In this document: positions 12,123 to 23,208 of the stretch, piece after piece | Position numbering within the stretch: position 1 is the stretch's first letter | How the letters are laid out: each line of letters begins with the position of its first letter | Source of the DNA: Xenoacremonium recifei | Lineage: Eukaryota; Ascomycota; Sordariomycetes; Hypocreales; Nectriaceae | DNA: 64,000 bases | Direction: 5' to 3' | Assembly (NCBI GenBank): GCA_012184525.1 | Contig: WOFQ01000032.1 | Span: 186,001 to 250,000 of the forward strand | Position numbers and translations under genes: made by a program | Notes under the pieces: generated by a model | Database searches by the model: none | Told to the model about the DNA's origin: nothing | Seen by the model: the letters and a program-made list of their open reading frames with translations, nothing else

Positions 12123-13822
12123 ATGCGTGAGATTGTGAGTTCTGCCCTGCTGCCCCTCGCTGCTCGTGGGAGAGCTCCCGACGCGTCCTGATCAGCCCCT
12201 GATTTCCCTACCCCGCTGAAACATTCCACCGCACCTTGGGCCTGATCACGGCCTTCCACGCCCAAACAGACGTGTTGTTCGAGATGATGATGATCGCTGA
12301 CCATGTGTTTTCTGCGACATAGGTTCACCTCCAGACCGGCCAGTGCGTAAGTAGCTTCGTCGTGCCGTCGATATCGCGAGCGGGGGAGGCTCACAACGTG
12401 GACAGGGTAACCAAATCGGTGCTGCTTTCTGGCAGACCATCTCTGGCGAGCACGGCCTCGACAGCAATGGTGTCTACAACGGCACCTCCGAGCTCCAGCT
12501 CGAGCGCATGAGCGTCTACTTCAACGAGGTGCGTTAGACTCCAGGCGTCTCGCTCGTTGCCACCAAACTCACGCGTTTCTAGGCCTCCGGCAACAAGTAT
12601 GTCCCTCGCGCCGTCCTCGTCGATCTTGAGCCCGGTACCATGGACGCCGTCCGTGCCGGTCCCTTCGGCCAGCTCTTCCGCCCCGACAACTTCGTCTTCG
12701 GCCAGTCCGGTGCTGGCAACAACTGGGCCAAGGGTCACTACACTGAGGGTGCTGAGCTCGTCGACCAGGTTCTCGATGTCGTCCGACGTGAGGCTGAGGG
12801 CTGCGACTGCCTCCAGGGCTTCCAGATCACCCACTCCCTCGGTGGTGGTACCGGTGCCGGTATGGGTACGCTGCTCATCTCCAAGATCCGCGAGGAGTTC
12901 CCCGACCGAATGATGGCCACCTTCTCCGTCGTTCCCTCTCCCAAGGTCTCCGACACCGTTGTCGAGCCCTACAACGCCACCCTCTCCGTCCACCAGCTGG
13001 TCGAGAACTCGGACGAGACCTTCTGCATTGACAACGAGGCTCTCTACGACATCTGCATGCGTACCCTCAAGCTGCCCAACCCCTCTTACGGCGACCTGAA
13101 CTACCTCGTCTCGGCCGTCATGTCGGGTGTCACCACCTGCCTCCGATTCCCTGGTCAGCTGAACTCTGACCTCCGAAAGCTGGCTGTCAACATGGTTCCC
13201 TTCCCCCGTCTGCACTTCTTCATGGTCGGCTTCGCTCCCCTGACCAGCCGTGGTGCCTACTCCTTCCGCGCTGTCAGCGTCCCCGAGTTGACCCAGCAGA
13301 TGTTCGACCCCAAGAACATGATGGCTGCCTCTGACTTCCGAAACGGTCGTTACCTGACCTGCTCTGCCATCTTGTAAGTTTTCACCGACAGAAAGAAAAA
13401 CAGTGTACAATTTGCTAACTACTTATAGCCGTGGCCGTGTCGCCATGAAGGAGGTTGAGGACCAGATGCGCAACATCCAGAACAAGAACTCCTCTTACTT
13501 CGTTGAGTGGATCCCCAACAACATTCAGACCGCTCTCTGCGCCATTCCTCCCCGTGGTCTTTCCATGTCCTCTACCTTCATCGGTAACTCCACCTCGATC
13601 CAGGAGCTCTTCAAGCGTGTTGGTGAGCAGTTCACCGCCATGTTCCGACGAAAGGCTTTCCTTCATTGGTACACTGGCGAGGGTATGGACGAGATGGAGT
13701 TCACTGAGGCTGAGTCCAACATGAACGATCTCGTTTCGGAGTACCAGCAGTACCAGGATGCTGGTATTGATGAGGAGGAGGAGGAGTACGAGGAGGAGGT
13801 CCCTCTTGAGGGTGAGGAATAA
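12123..13822 (+). CDS. tub2: Beta-tubulin
   Basis: Structural subunit of microtubules. Five exons: 12123-12134 (12 nt, MREI), 12323-12346 (24 nt), 12406-12528, 12583-13373 and 13429-13822, giving 447 residues, the usual fungal length. The crowded short exons at the 5' end are the classic fungal beta-tubulin arrangement. The GTP-binding motif GGGTGAGMGT (141-149 region) and the acidic tail EEEEEYEEE are present. The residues linked to benzimidazole resistance in other fungi are all the sensitive type: His6, Tyr50, Phe167, Glu198, Phe200 and Leu240. The start is fixed by the conserved MREIVH N-terminus. Only one copy lies in this window; a paralogue elsewhere cannot be judged. Confidence 0.99.
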
Positions 13823-14400
13823 GCGCCTCTTGGGACGCCGTTTTGCACCCGTTGCTAGCCTGTCTTGCTTTCGTTGGATGACTAGCCGGCCTTGACCAAG
13901 TTCTATTCGGGGTTGTTGTAATTGATGAAAGGGGTTTCTTGATATCCTCGAGAGTTGTAGTACGATTCACACAACTGTGCGAACAAGCCAATATGTCAAA
14001 TGAGTACACGTTTGGTACTAAACCTGTTTTTCGATGTGTAAAACTAGCCGTGTCTAAGTGAATTGCTCCTACGAGAACCCGAAAATGCTGTTATATAACC
14101 GCCCAATAATGACCACAATTCCGTCTTACCTCTGCATAGAGTGATAGATTTAAAAGCTACAAATCCTGAAATCAAACAAGAAATTGATTTCCATCTTAAT
14201 CAGTTGCGTTGAATCATATGCAGACCTCAATGTCTTAATACCTAATGAGGTGAGGTCGAGAACCACACGTGACACCATGACTAAGCATCAAAAAGTTGAA
14301 GCTTCACCCACCCATCCAGGGTCCAACAGCACAAGCACGACACTCCCTCTCAGCCCGCCCAACCCTCCCTCCCTCCTAGGGCACACACACACAACCGCCA
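13823..14400. other. Intergenic: beta-tubulin 3' region and uL6m promoter
   Basis: 578 bp. AT-richer after the tubulin stop, then a C-rich leader with CA repeats just before the next start. No gene seen. Confidence 0.5.
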
Positions 14401-15263
14401 ATGGCATCGATACTGGGCCCGAGCCGCAGCGTGCTCGCGCGTCACAGCGCCACCACGGCCGCCGCCCTGCGCCGCCGCCAATGCTTCTCGACAACGCCGC
14501 CGCAGGCCTCGAAGCTGGGCCGCACGCCCATCTCGATCCCCCCCGGCGTGGAGATGGCGGTGGGCGCGCCGTGGGCGAAGAGGGATATGACGAGTTATCA
14601 GCGCGTGGTGAAGAAGACGGTGACGGTGACGGGGCCTTTGGGTGCGTTTTTGTCCCGAGTTGTTTGGAGGGGATGGCTGGAGGAGGATGGGTTTGGGGGG
14701 GAGATTGTGGGCTAATGTGTGGTGTAGGCAAGTTGGAGCTTGATGTTCCCGAGTTTGTGGATGTGCGGCACGACGCGGAGACGGGTATGGCGGTGCTGAG
14801 CGTACAAGACGCAGACATCAAAGAGCAGCGCGAGATGTGGGGTGCGTCTTCCTCTCCCTCTCCCTCTCCTCCTCTTCTCCCTACTAACATCTCAGGCACA
14901 TCCTGGGCCTACCTCAAGAACCACATCATGGGCGTCTCCGAAGGCCACACGGCAATCCTGCGGCTCGTCGGCGTCGGCTACCGCGCCTCGGTCGAAGAAC
15001 GCGGCGCCAAAGAGACCTTCCCCGGCCAGCGCTTCCTGTGCCTCAAGCTGGGCTTCACGCACCCGGTTGAGGAGGGCATCCCGCGGGGTGTGCGCGTGAG
15101 CACGCCGTCGCCGACGAGGATTCTGTTGGAGGGGATCGATCGGGAGGAGTTGATGTCGTTTGCAGGACGGGTGCGCAAGTGGAGGCCGCCGGAGCCGTAT
15201 AAGGGGAAGGGCGTGTTTATTAATGATCAGACGATCAAGTTGAAGCAGAAGAAGATCAAATAA
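14401..15263 (+). CDS. MRPL6: Mitochondrial large-subunit ribosomal protein uL6m
   Basis: Mitochondrial ribosomal protein L6. Exons are 14401-14641, 14728-14841 and 14896-15263, 240 residues. Both introns have GTGCGT donors, and the second has a CTAAC branch point 6 nt before CAG. The N-terminus (MASILGPSRSVLARHSATT...) is basic and Ser/Ala-rich, as expected for a matrix presequence. The two L6 folds follow: the first contains the GRTPISIPPGVE and VTGPLGKLELDVP segments, the second contains GVSEGHTAILRLVGVGYRA and ends in the Lys-rich KGKGVFINDQTIKLKQKKIK. It is oriented with GCN20 and tubulin and converges on the MET22-like gene. Confidence 0.93.
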
Positions 15264-15489
15264 GCGAGAGGTGGTGGTGGTGGTGGGAGACGGCTTGTAT
15301 GATATATGGAGGTGGTGGTCTTGTATGCATAGTGTACTATTGTGGCATATAAAATTAGAAGACGCGAAGCATGGGAATCTTTATTCATTGTTCATCTCGC
15401 TTTTCATATCCAAAGAATGAATCATCTATCAAGGTATATAAGAGTAGCGTCATTCCATTGAGAACTTTTCGTGACATGTCATTCAGCGC

Positions 15490-16743
15490 CTATTGCTGGA
15501 TGCCCAGGACTTCCTGGACGACGGCGAGGACCTTGGCGTGGACCGAGGCCGGGGCAGCGACAACGCCCTTGTTGTTGGCGAGCGTGCGGCCGACGCCAAA
15601 GTCAAGACGCTTGCCGTGAATGTCGGTGACTTGGCCGCCAGCCTCCCGGACGATGAGGTCGCCCGCGGCGTGGTCCCAAATCTTCTCCTGGTAGGTGGCC
15701 TTGACGGGCAGGCGCAGGTAGATGTCGCCGGCTCCGCGGGCAATCGAGCCGTACTTGGCCTGGGAGTCCATGCGGACGCTGGGCTCGGTAATGCTGAGCT
15801 TCTGAGCGATGGCGGCCTGGTCGCCATGGGCCGAGTGGCCGGCCTCGACACTCTCGCAGAAGGTGGCCTTGGAGAGGTCGTCGAGGGGGCGCATGGAGAT
15901 GGACTTCTCGCCCTCGAGTCCCTTGGTGGTCAGGGGACGACTGGTGGCGCCCTGGCCGAGGACGGCAGAGAAGATGACGCCGTGGCCCTCGTCGGTGGCA
16001 TCGGCGCCAATGTCGGCGGTCAGACGGGCAGTGTCGTCGACGGGCAGGTTGGGGCAGCCTAGGACACCGACCTTGACGTCGCCGTCGACCATGAGGCCGA
16101 GGCAGACGGCGTACTGACCGCCGCGGAGGAAGCCCTTGGTGCCGTCAATGGGATCGATGGTCCAGATACGGCCCGAGTTGCCGCCTTTGCTGCCACCGAG
16201 ATCAATCAGATCCAGCATGGAGTCGACACTCTTGATGGGACCGCCCAGCAGCGCCTCGGCGTCGGCATCGTCGAGCTTTGTGGAGCTGACGAGCTCCCAG
16301 ATGGTCTTCTTCAGCTGCTCATTGTCCCGGAGCTCAGCGGCCTCCTCCTCGGCGACAATCTCGTCTTCGGGGAAGTGGTGGGCGAGGGCGGCAATGATCA
16401 AAGCCTGGGCGCCAAAGTCGCCGATGGTGACGGGCGACTTGTCGTTCTTGTCGACGGTGCCCTTGGCCTTCTCGTGGAAGACGCGCTTGGTGAGGATGGT
16501 GGCGCGCTGGACGGCCAGCTGGGCGATCTCGAGCTCCTTTGCGTAGGCGGCCATGGCTGGTCTCGAGGAGAAGTAGCGGAGAGGGATGAGCTGCGCGGAG
16601 AGCTGGAGGAGGCGGGGCACGGCTGAGCGAGGGGGGAAGACGGCCAGGGTGAGGAGGAGCACGAGGAGGGGGAGGACGACGAAGAGGATCGACGAGCGGC
16701 GACGGTTGTTGGGTTTGGCTTGTGAGGTGATGGCAGGGCGCAT
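15490..16743 (-). CDS. MET22: 3'(2'),5'-bisphosphate nucleotidase (HAL2/MET22 type) with N-terminal extension
   Basis: Hydrolyses 3'-phosphoadenosine 5'-phosphate (PAP) made during sulfate assimilation; it is the Li/Na-sensitive Hal2 enzyme in yeast. Single exon. Metal-site motifs of the inositol monophosphatase fold are visible: the EEE stretch in VAEEEAAEL, WTIDPIDGTKGF and WDHAAGDLIVREAGG. From the first ATG (16743) the product is 417 residues. An internal ATG at 16554 (context CAGCCATGG) gives 354 residues, matching yeast Met22 (357). The extra 63 residues hold a basic start, a hydrophobic segment (ILFVVLPLLVLLLTLAVF) and the sequence RYFSSRPA just before the internal Met. The upstream ATG context is weak (ATTGATGC), so leaky scanning could give a membrane or organelle form and a cytosolic form. 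Enzyme identity is secure; the start is uncertain. Confidence 0.93.
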   Translation of the reverse strand: MRPAITSQAKPNNRRRSSILFVVLPLLVLLLTLAVFPPRSAVPRLLQLSAQLIPLRYFSSRPAMAAYAKELEIAQLAVQRATILTKRVFHEKAKGTVDKNDKSPVTIGDFGAQALIIAALAHHFPEDEIVAEEEAAELRDNEQLKKTIWELVSSTKLDDADAEALLGGPIKSVDSMLDLIDLGGSKGGNSGRIWTIDPIDGTKGFLRGGQYAVCLGLMVDGDVKVGVLGCPNLPVDDTARLTADIGADATDEGHGVIFSAVLGQGATSRPLTTKGLEGEKSISMRPLDDLSKATFCESVEAGHSAHGDQAAIAQKLSITEPSVRMDSQAKYGSIARGAGDIYLRLPVKATYQEKIWDHAAGDLIVREAGGQVTDIHGKRLDFGVGRTLANNKGVVAAPASVHAKVLAVVQEVLGIQQ

Positions 16744-17285
16744 CAATCGGTCACAAGATCGAGAAACAAGAGCTTGAAAGGAGAGAAATAGGTAAGCTGG
16801 AGGTGGCGGCGGTCGCTGGGATAATCTCCAGTAGCTCGAATTCTTACCTCGTTAGCCCCTCGATGTCGCAGCGGGTCGTCGGGCGGGTCGTCGCTGCTTG
16901 GGCGGTTGCGCGTCTGATAGTGGGATTTGATGGGGCAGATGGTGGTTTGGCTTGAAGCTGTTAGGACGGACTCAATGGGTTGATCTCGGTGTTGTAAAGG
17001 ACGAAGTTTTTCTATCGTAGAGCGCTGTTTCTTGGAGGTTCTTGACCGACAGACACGGCAGGAGCCCCTCACCGACACCTCACGTTCGCAGCACAGCATT
17101 GGATGGAGGGGCAGGTGCTCTCAGGGGGTCTAGTCCAGCTCCTGCCGCGTGCACTAACAATTTTCTACTTCGGGTGGTGCAGATCCTCCGTCTTCCATCT
17201 TGAATTATCAACTCCATCGCTCACCACTTCCACTACTACCACCAACACCACCATCATCTCAGTCCCTCCAAGGGCGCACCTCAAA
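16744..17285. promoter_or_regulatory. Divergent promoter between MET22-like and FMC1-like genes
   Basis: 542 bp between two divergent starts; a shared bidirectional promoter is likely. The FMC1 side ends in a CAC/TCC-rich leader. The reading frame of the FMC1-like gene extends upstream to about 17103 without homology, so that part is treated as leader. Confidence 0.5.
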
Positions 17286-17600
17286 ATGTCGACTTCTCCC
17301 GCCTCCTTCCGCGCGCTCTACCGCTCCCTCCTCCGCGAACTTCCACCCCGTCCCGTCCTTGCCTCCCCGCGCTCGCCGCTGCACGAACACCTCCGCGAGG
17401 CCTTCGCCGCACCCGAGACACCCGCGCGTCCAGCAGCCGCTGCCCAGGTCGTTGCCTACCTGCAGTCGCAGCGCCAGTACGCTACCCTGCTAGAGCGGTA
17501 CAACCCGGGCATGGGCATGGACCAGGACGAGCGGGTGCGGCTGACGGCGCGCAAGGTCGGCATGGACTTGCCTCTGGAGTATGCGCAGGACGAGAAATAA
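17286..17600 (+). CDS. FMC1: LYR-motif protein, FMC1-like ATP synthase assembly factor
   Basis: Small mitochondrial protein; yeast Fmc1 helps Atp12 fold the F1 alpha subunit. Single exon, 104 residues, typical for the family. The complex1_LYR signature is present near the N-terminus (FRALYRSLLRELPPR), followed by a helical region (SPLHEHLREAF) and a C-terminal helix ending in a second conserved patch (YNPGMGMDQDERVRLTARKV). I chose the ATG at 17286 because it directly precedes the conserved LYR helix and follows CAAA; an upstream in-frame frame adds low-complexity residues only. It converges on the large minus-strand gene. Family call is good; the exact orthology to FMC1 is inferred from the motif pattern. 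Confidence 0.78.
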   Translation: MSTSPASFRALYRSLLRELPPRPVLASPRSPLHEHLREAFAAPETPARPAAAAQVVAYLQSQRQYATLLERYNPGMGMDQDERVRLTARKVGMDLPLEYAQDEK

Positions 17601-18193
17601 TAGGACGACGGCAGATTGGAGTCTGGGGACGTGAAACCTTGGAAGCAAAAATCTCGAGGGAAAAATTCACGATGGATCGACCATGTGCCGCGGACATTGA
17701 AGATATTTAGCCTCCTGAAATGCGCAACGTCGATGTCCGAGGCATTATATCTTCAGCCTCGTTCAACCACTACCGAAACAATCGACATTCCGGAGAAAGA
17801 CGGATTAACTGTATTAAAAGAATTTGATGGGCGTCGCAATTGGGCCCAGGAGTTATCTGGATACGGCAGCTTCCACAGCAGCGACAGCGGTATAAAATGA
17901 TCATGTACAAATATAAGTTGGGATGGGCGGAAGAAGCAGATCACCATTGGATACCCGGAGCCATCACTCATTTGAAAAATTTTTATCTCGAGCGGTCTCT
18001 CTGGTGTCATAATTTCGTGCCTATATGGGTGCATTTGTTCGGTCCGGTTCACCCAGAAGTAACCTGTACTATATACAAGAAGAAAATCCAACGCGCGAGC
18101 CATGACAGGCTATGGGTATCAACAGCTGTCTCTCCCCTCTTTCAGATATTATAAGACCAGCAATCGGGATCTCCCGAATTCAGATCAAAACTT
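17601..18193. other. Intergenic between convergent genes
   Basis: 593 bp of 3' flanking sequence, AT-richer than the genes. Nothing recognisable. Confidence 0.5.
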
Positions 18194-21100
18194 CTACACT
18201 CCACCTACGCCGCCATCCTCCAACGATTCGTCCCACCCGCCCGTCTGGAGGAGCCATTCGCCCAACCGCTCTTTGACCTGCTTGATGTTCTCGCCCAAGG
18301 CATTGTTCCACTGGTCCTGCACTACCCGGACCTTCTCTTTCAGATCCTCTGTCAGGCGTTCTGCTTCGACACGGCGCATATGGCTAGAATTCTCCTGTCG
18401 CTCAGCCTCGGGAATGGGCTTGCCGTTGGCATCTTCCACCTGTGTCTCAAGGACCTTGCCCTTGGCGTTGACCACCGACTCCTTGACTTCATGCAAGAGA
18501 CAGAGGAGGTTTGTGTGCGCCTCAATGAATTGATATGTGCTCTTCTCAGCGTGGAGCAGTAGGCTGAACAGGTACTGCATGGGATGCTCATGGTACGCCG
18601 GATTCTCATCGTACTCCGCAGGCGGAATCTGAATATTGAAGTCCTCAAGATTCTGGGGGATTTGCTCGAGAAGTCCACTAAGCGGAGGCGCGATGTCCCA
18701 GAACGCCGAGACTTGGAGGGTCACGCCGTGGGTGACCGCCTCTTCGATGACGCCTCTGAAGTCCCTCAGTCGATTCAGTACCTCGTTGGCATACGCATAG
18801 TCTCGCTTCGCTGAGTCGTCAGCGAAGAAGTCCTGCGCCTGCTTGAGCTTCTCATTGTTGCCCGAGAGCCGGTACGGCGTCAATATGACCTCGCAATAAC
18901 GGCCGTTCCGGTCGGACAGGAGATCGAAGATTGCCTTGTGGAGTGTCTCGCGAGCCTCGAAAATCCATTTGAGCAGAGTTAGTTTCTCAAGCAACTCCGG
19001 TCTATCGTCTCCTTCCTCTTGAGGAATGTCGGCATCGATTCGGCCATCGTCGAACAACTTGCGGGCAAGGTCGTCAAAGAGATCGGTTGCACGGGAGATC
19101 CGTTCTGTGACAAGTTCGTTCAAGGGCATCACCACCTCGTTCTGGAAGAGTGCGTATTCCGTCTTCTCTAGCTCCTTCGTTCGATCTATTTCACTTTTCT
19201 TGGCATCCTGCTCGATCACTCCGGCATCCGCATAGCTGAGATTACCCGAGTTGATCTCTGACTGTAAGTTTGCCCGCAGCGCCTGTTTCCGCTCAGCAGC
19301 CCCTTTTGCGAAATCGTCACGACGTTTTTTGCTGGCGGCTTCGAACTTCTCCTTGGTTTCTTTTACCTCGGATATCTCGCTCAAGGATCGTACTGAACTT
19401 CGAATATCGGTCAGTTCGGGGTGATTGTTGTTCACGGCGGGATGGTGTCTGGGATACGGCGGCGGCATCGTTACTAGACGCGACACGTCCAGATATTCAC
19501 GGTGAGCTAGGGACGTTGGCGTTGAACTGATCGTCGAGCTTATGGAGTTGGTAGACACGTTGAATTGTTGGGGAGTGAGGGCTGCCTCCTCATGCCAGCC
19601 TACTTTCTCAGGGGGGTATTCGGAAGAGGGGAAGCTTTGGTCGCTCGGCCCTGCATTCGGCGTGCTCTGATCATCTTCGTACCATTGAGATTTGGAAACT
19701 CCCATGTACTTGGACTCTCTCTTGGAGACTCTTTCCATTCGGGACGGTTCGCCAGAGGAGTCGACCTCCCACCAGCGACTTGGCGCCCTGCCTCGAGAGT
19801 CCTCCTCATCGTGGTTGTCACTCACACTCATGCTGAGAATTGGAGAAAGTGAGGGTCGGTAATTCTGAGACCAGTTGGCATCTCGCCCATTACTAGGGGA
19901 ATCCGGCACACCGGCCGAGTTTGGAGCCGACTGTGTACTATCCTCGCCCTGAAAGCTTGAGTTGAACGACCCTTGACGAGTCCGTACGGGATTGCTGGAT
20001 GCAGGTGTCGCCACGTCATTAGACGTATTGGAGGCGCGCCTCGTATGCGAGCCCATCGGTCGGAAGAGATCACGGGTTAGGTCGAATATCTCCGAGCCCA
20101 TAGCTCCAATAGCGCTGGAGTACCGCTCCCGACGAATCCTCGACTCATTGACAATAAAGTCAGCAAAGAGACGAACACGATCGGCGTCGTTATCCGCAGA
20201 CGACTCCTTGGCAGCGAACTCTTGAAACCGCTCAATTGTGCCTCTTGCAAATTGATCTCCTGTTTGATTTATCATTTGCATCCTCGAGACATTCATCACA
20301 GCTGATGGCGGGCGGGAAGAGTCCCTTGGGACCGAGCTTGCGGCAGAGTTTGTATTGGGAGGAGGAGTTGGAAGAGCCTTGGGTGCTATAGGTATAGCTG
20401 GGGTGTGGACAGCCGGCTGCTTTCCGAGTGGCGAGAATGGAGGTGTTCCAGTTTCGAGCTTCGGGAGCGTTGCGGATGGAGTAGCTCGCGGTGTCGAATT
20501 TCGAGAATCCAGGTTGACACTGTCGCCAGTCCCTGGGGTTTCTATGGTCTGACCACTTTGAGGCGTGCTCTTGTTGGCATTCATCCGGCGGGCTAAGACG
20601 GTCGATTGACTGGGGATCACAATGTCTGATATGAGACTTGGTTGAGTACGTTCATCGATAGAGCCGCGGACACTCTGTCTGGTTCGACTTTCATTACGAC
20701 GTTGAATGATAGTCTTGTCATGGCGAACTGCCCCTGCCCGTGACAACCCAGCACTGGATTGTGATGACCCAAGGGGCTCTCCTGCCTGACCTGAGTTGGC
20801 CTGGTCAGTATCAATGACCAGGCCAGGAGAGCGTCGAGCTGGTTCAGCCTGAGGTGGAGGATGATCACTGTCAATCCAGTCGGCAGGGGTTGGCGGCACA
20901 GGCCCAAGAGCCGATGCGCCGGTCGACGGAGGCGGACGGCGCGTAGGCGGAGATATAATCGGAGCAGGCGTCCTGTCAACGGCCTGAACACTTTGCGACC
21001 GCGATCCCGGAGGAGGCGGTCCCGGTGGGGGAGGGGGCAGTGGCATGCCGGGCTCCCATCTTGTCTGAGACGACGACCGTGATCGAGCCGATATGGGTGT

Positions 21101-21851
21101 ACCAACGGGATCAGCCGAGACAGCTCTCCGCGCCGCCGGGGCTGCGTGTGGAGGACCAATATACGGATGCGCGGGAACGGCCTCTGCGCGATCTGGAGTT
21201 GAGACCTGATAAGAAGCCGGCACAATCATGCTCTGCCTCGCGCGGGGCACCGGTGGATGGGGGTCGGGAGAGTTGGTGTTTCGGTCGACATCTCCTCGAC
21301 GATTCCTGAGCGAGGGAAGAAAGCGACGTTCGCGGGATTGACCTCGAGGGGCTGTTCCGGGTGGAGGAGGAAACGATGCTTGAGGCTCTGGAGATGGCCG
21401 ATGAACTACGGCGGGATTGAGTCGTGGTGGAGTTGGCGAGGGTGCTGGAACTTGGTCAAAGACGCTGGCGATAGGATGTCCTGGAGTGCTCCTCGGAGGG
21501 CTATAGGGCGGCGGTGGTGGCGAGGCTTGAGATAGGGAGTGTCAATAGTTAAGAACTTGAATTGCGAAGACACCATGACAGATGGACATGAGAAATATGA
21601 AGAGACTCGCTCGTACCTTGCGGGTCAGCATATTGGACTGCGCGCTCGGCGACGACGCCGGGGGTTGGGCCCCAGTTCTGAGGGTTATACGGGAGAATGG
21701 TGCTTGCTGGAGTCTGGGCCGTCATGTGCGATGAAGCCATGGAGATGGCTGATATGGGGGTGTTGAACTGGTTGTTGAAGCCAGTCATGGAGGTTGTGAG
21801 GGGGTTGAGGCCTTGGCGAAGGCGAGCTGCGGGATCACGAGCAGAAGCCAT
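18194..21851 (-). CDS. Large Pro-rich / coiled-coil protein of unknown function
   Basis: Two exons: 21851-21617 and 21525-18194, with a 91-nt intron (GTACGA donor, TTAAC branch region, CAAG acceptor). The product is 1188 residues. I do not recognise a named family. The first ~700 residues are Pro/Ser/Thr-rich and probably disordered, with PPPPPYSPP and LPPPPPGPPPPG runs that could bind SH3, WW or profilin-type partners. One ordered island lies near EFAAKESSADNDADRVRLFADFIVNES (quoted in part). From about residue 800 the sequence becomes charged and helical (KETKEKFEAASKKRRDDFAK and following), then a folded C-terminal region ends in GEWLLQTGGW. The absence of membrane segments and the Pro-rich N-terminus suggest a cytoplasmic scaffold, perhaps cortical or actin-linked, but this is inference. 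The ATG at 21851 starts the conserved-looking MASARDPAARLRQGLNPL. Confidence 0.8.
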
Positions 21852-22498
21852 GGCGCGGGCTGGGCACGTCGATGGCTATTAGGACGAGCTCGAGTTGGGG
21901 CCGAACGAGCGCACAAGTGCAAGCACACCTTCTGGCTCGTTTGTTTGGGTGATGGCGCTGTGATGATCTCGAGCTAGGGTGTGACTGACGGGGACCGACC
22001 GTTGGTCTGTCGATTTAGATGGCTCGCAGGATGAGACGATGCTGTTAGGGACGGTCGACAACGACGGAGCCCCCACGCAGTCCAGAGCTGCAAGCCAGAG
22101 ATGCTGCGAAGTCAATTGAGCCAGAGCATCCGCATTGCTTTGCAAGTTGGAGGAGTTGTGGGAGGTCGAAGGCCGAGGACTGGGAGCAACAGATGCCTCG
22201 ACGTGCTGTGCCACCAGCAACAGGGGAGGCTGGACTGGACAGGGGACCACGGCCGCAGAAGCAGAAACAACAACAGCACAACGGCCACACCTCGCTCGCT
22301 CTCGCTTCCTCGCCCACACGCAGTGGATTGGCGGTCGTGAGGAATCAGGTAGAAAAGACCTGAGGACGGATGCAAGTTGCGAGAGGCGGGTTCTAAAGGG
22401 AAGGGTCAAGAGGAGGGGAGGGAAGGAGGCAACGGAGATGGATGCAGGCAGGAGCTGATAACGAGTGGTCCATCCGCACCTGCATTAGAATGGAGGGA

Positions 22499-22528
22499 GG
22501 GATGGATGGATGGATGGATGGATGGATG
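22499..22528. repeat. (GGAT)n microsatellite
   Basis: About seven tandem GGAT units in non-coding DNA upstream of the minus-strand Pro-rich gene. Confidence 0.9.
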
Positions 22529-23176
22529 ACCAAGACAGAACCTTGACAGCCCATGACCATGCTAAAGCCGGACTACCTCGAGGTTAGAATTGCAACTCTC
22601 CCAAGCTCTCGACTCTGCTTGGGACCAGGGCAGCCCGGACCCGAGCATCCCCAGATGTTCCTTTTTGCGGCAACGGGCGCTTTATTGGCGCCATCCGCCG
22701 CCGTGCCTGCTCCCATGTGCGTGCTGGGCTGGGCTGGGCTGGGCTGCTGCTCGACTCCCCTCACGCCCCCATTCACGGCATTGGTGGCGTCCAAAAAGTC
22801 GGATCACGGTGATGCGATGCGACAAGCAGACCCTTGCAGACCCTCGCAGCACCTTGCCATCAGCCCTTCCCAGCTCTCAGACGGGCTGGTCGGGTCGACT
22901 CTGCGCTGTGAAATCGCCCTGCTCGTCTTCGAGGTGGATGCTCAGGGACGCCATTAAGCGCCGGCACCCCTGCTTCCACCCACATTCACCCGCATCGTCA
23001 ACTGCGTGCCCAATCACAGGGCCTGTCCCTCTCGCAAGGATTCTAAGAATAGTTTCTCTCTGGCCAATGGCTGAAATCTCGGTGGTTGGCGGGCCTCCGT
23101 GCCCCTCCTCGCGGGGCGGACGTGAGAGAGGCTACGCCGCTATCCCCCCTTCAGACCACAACGTTCGGCATCGGCT

Positions 23177-23208
23177 GCTGGTGCTGGTGCTGGTGCTGGT
23201 GCTGGTGA
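23177..23208. repeat. (CTGGTG)n microsatellite
   Basis: About five tandem CTGGTG units. Both strands give open frames through it (Leu-Val or Ser-Thr runs) that I regard as artefacts of the repeat. Confidence 0.9.

Noticed and set aside
14184..14640. Upstream extension of the uL6m third-exon frame
   Set aside because: It is the intronic or other-frame continuation of exon 3; the three-exon model reproduces the L6 family sequence.
22499..23208. Open frames crossing the GGAT and CTGGTG repeats
   Set aside because: Repeat-driven frames of simple composition; not genes.
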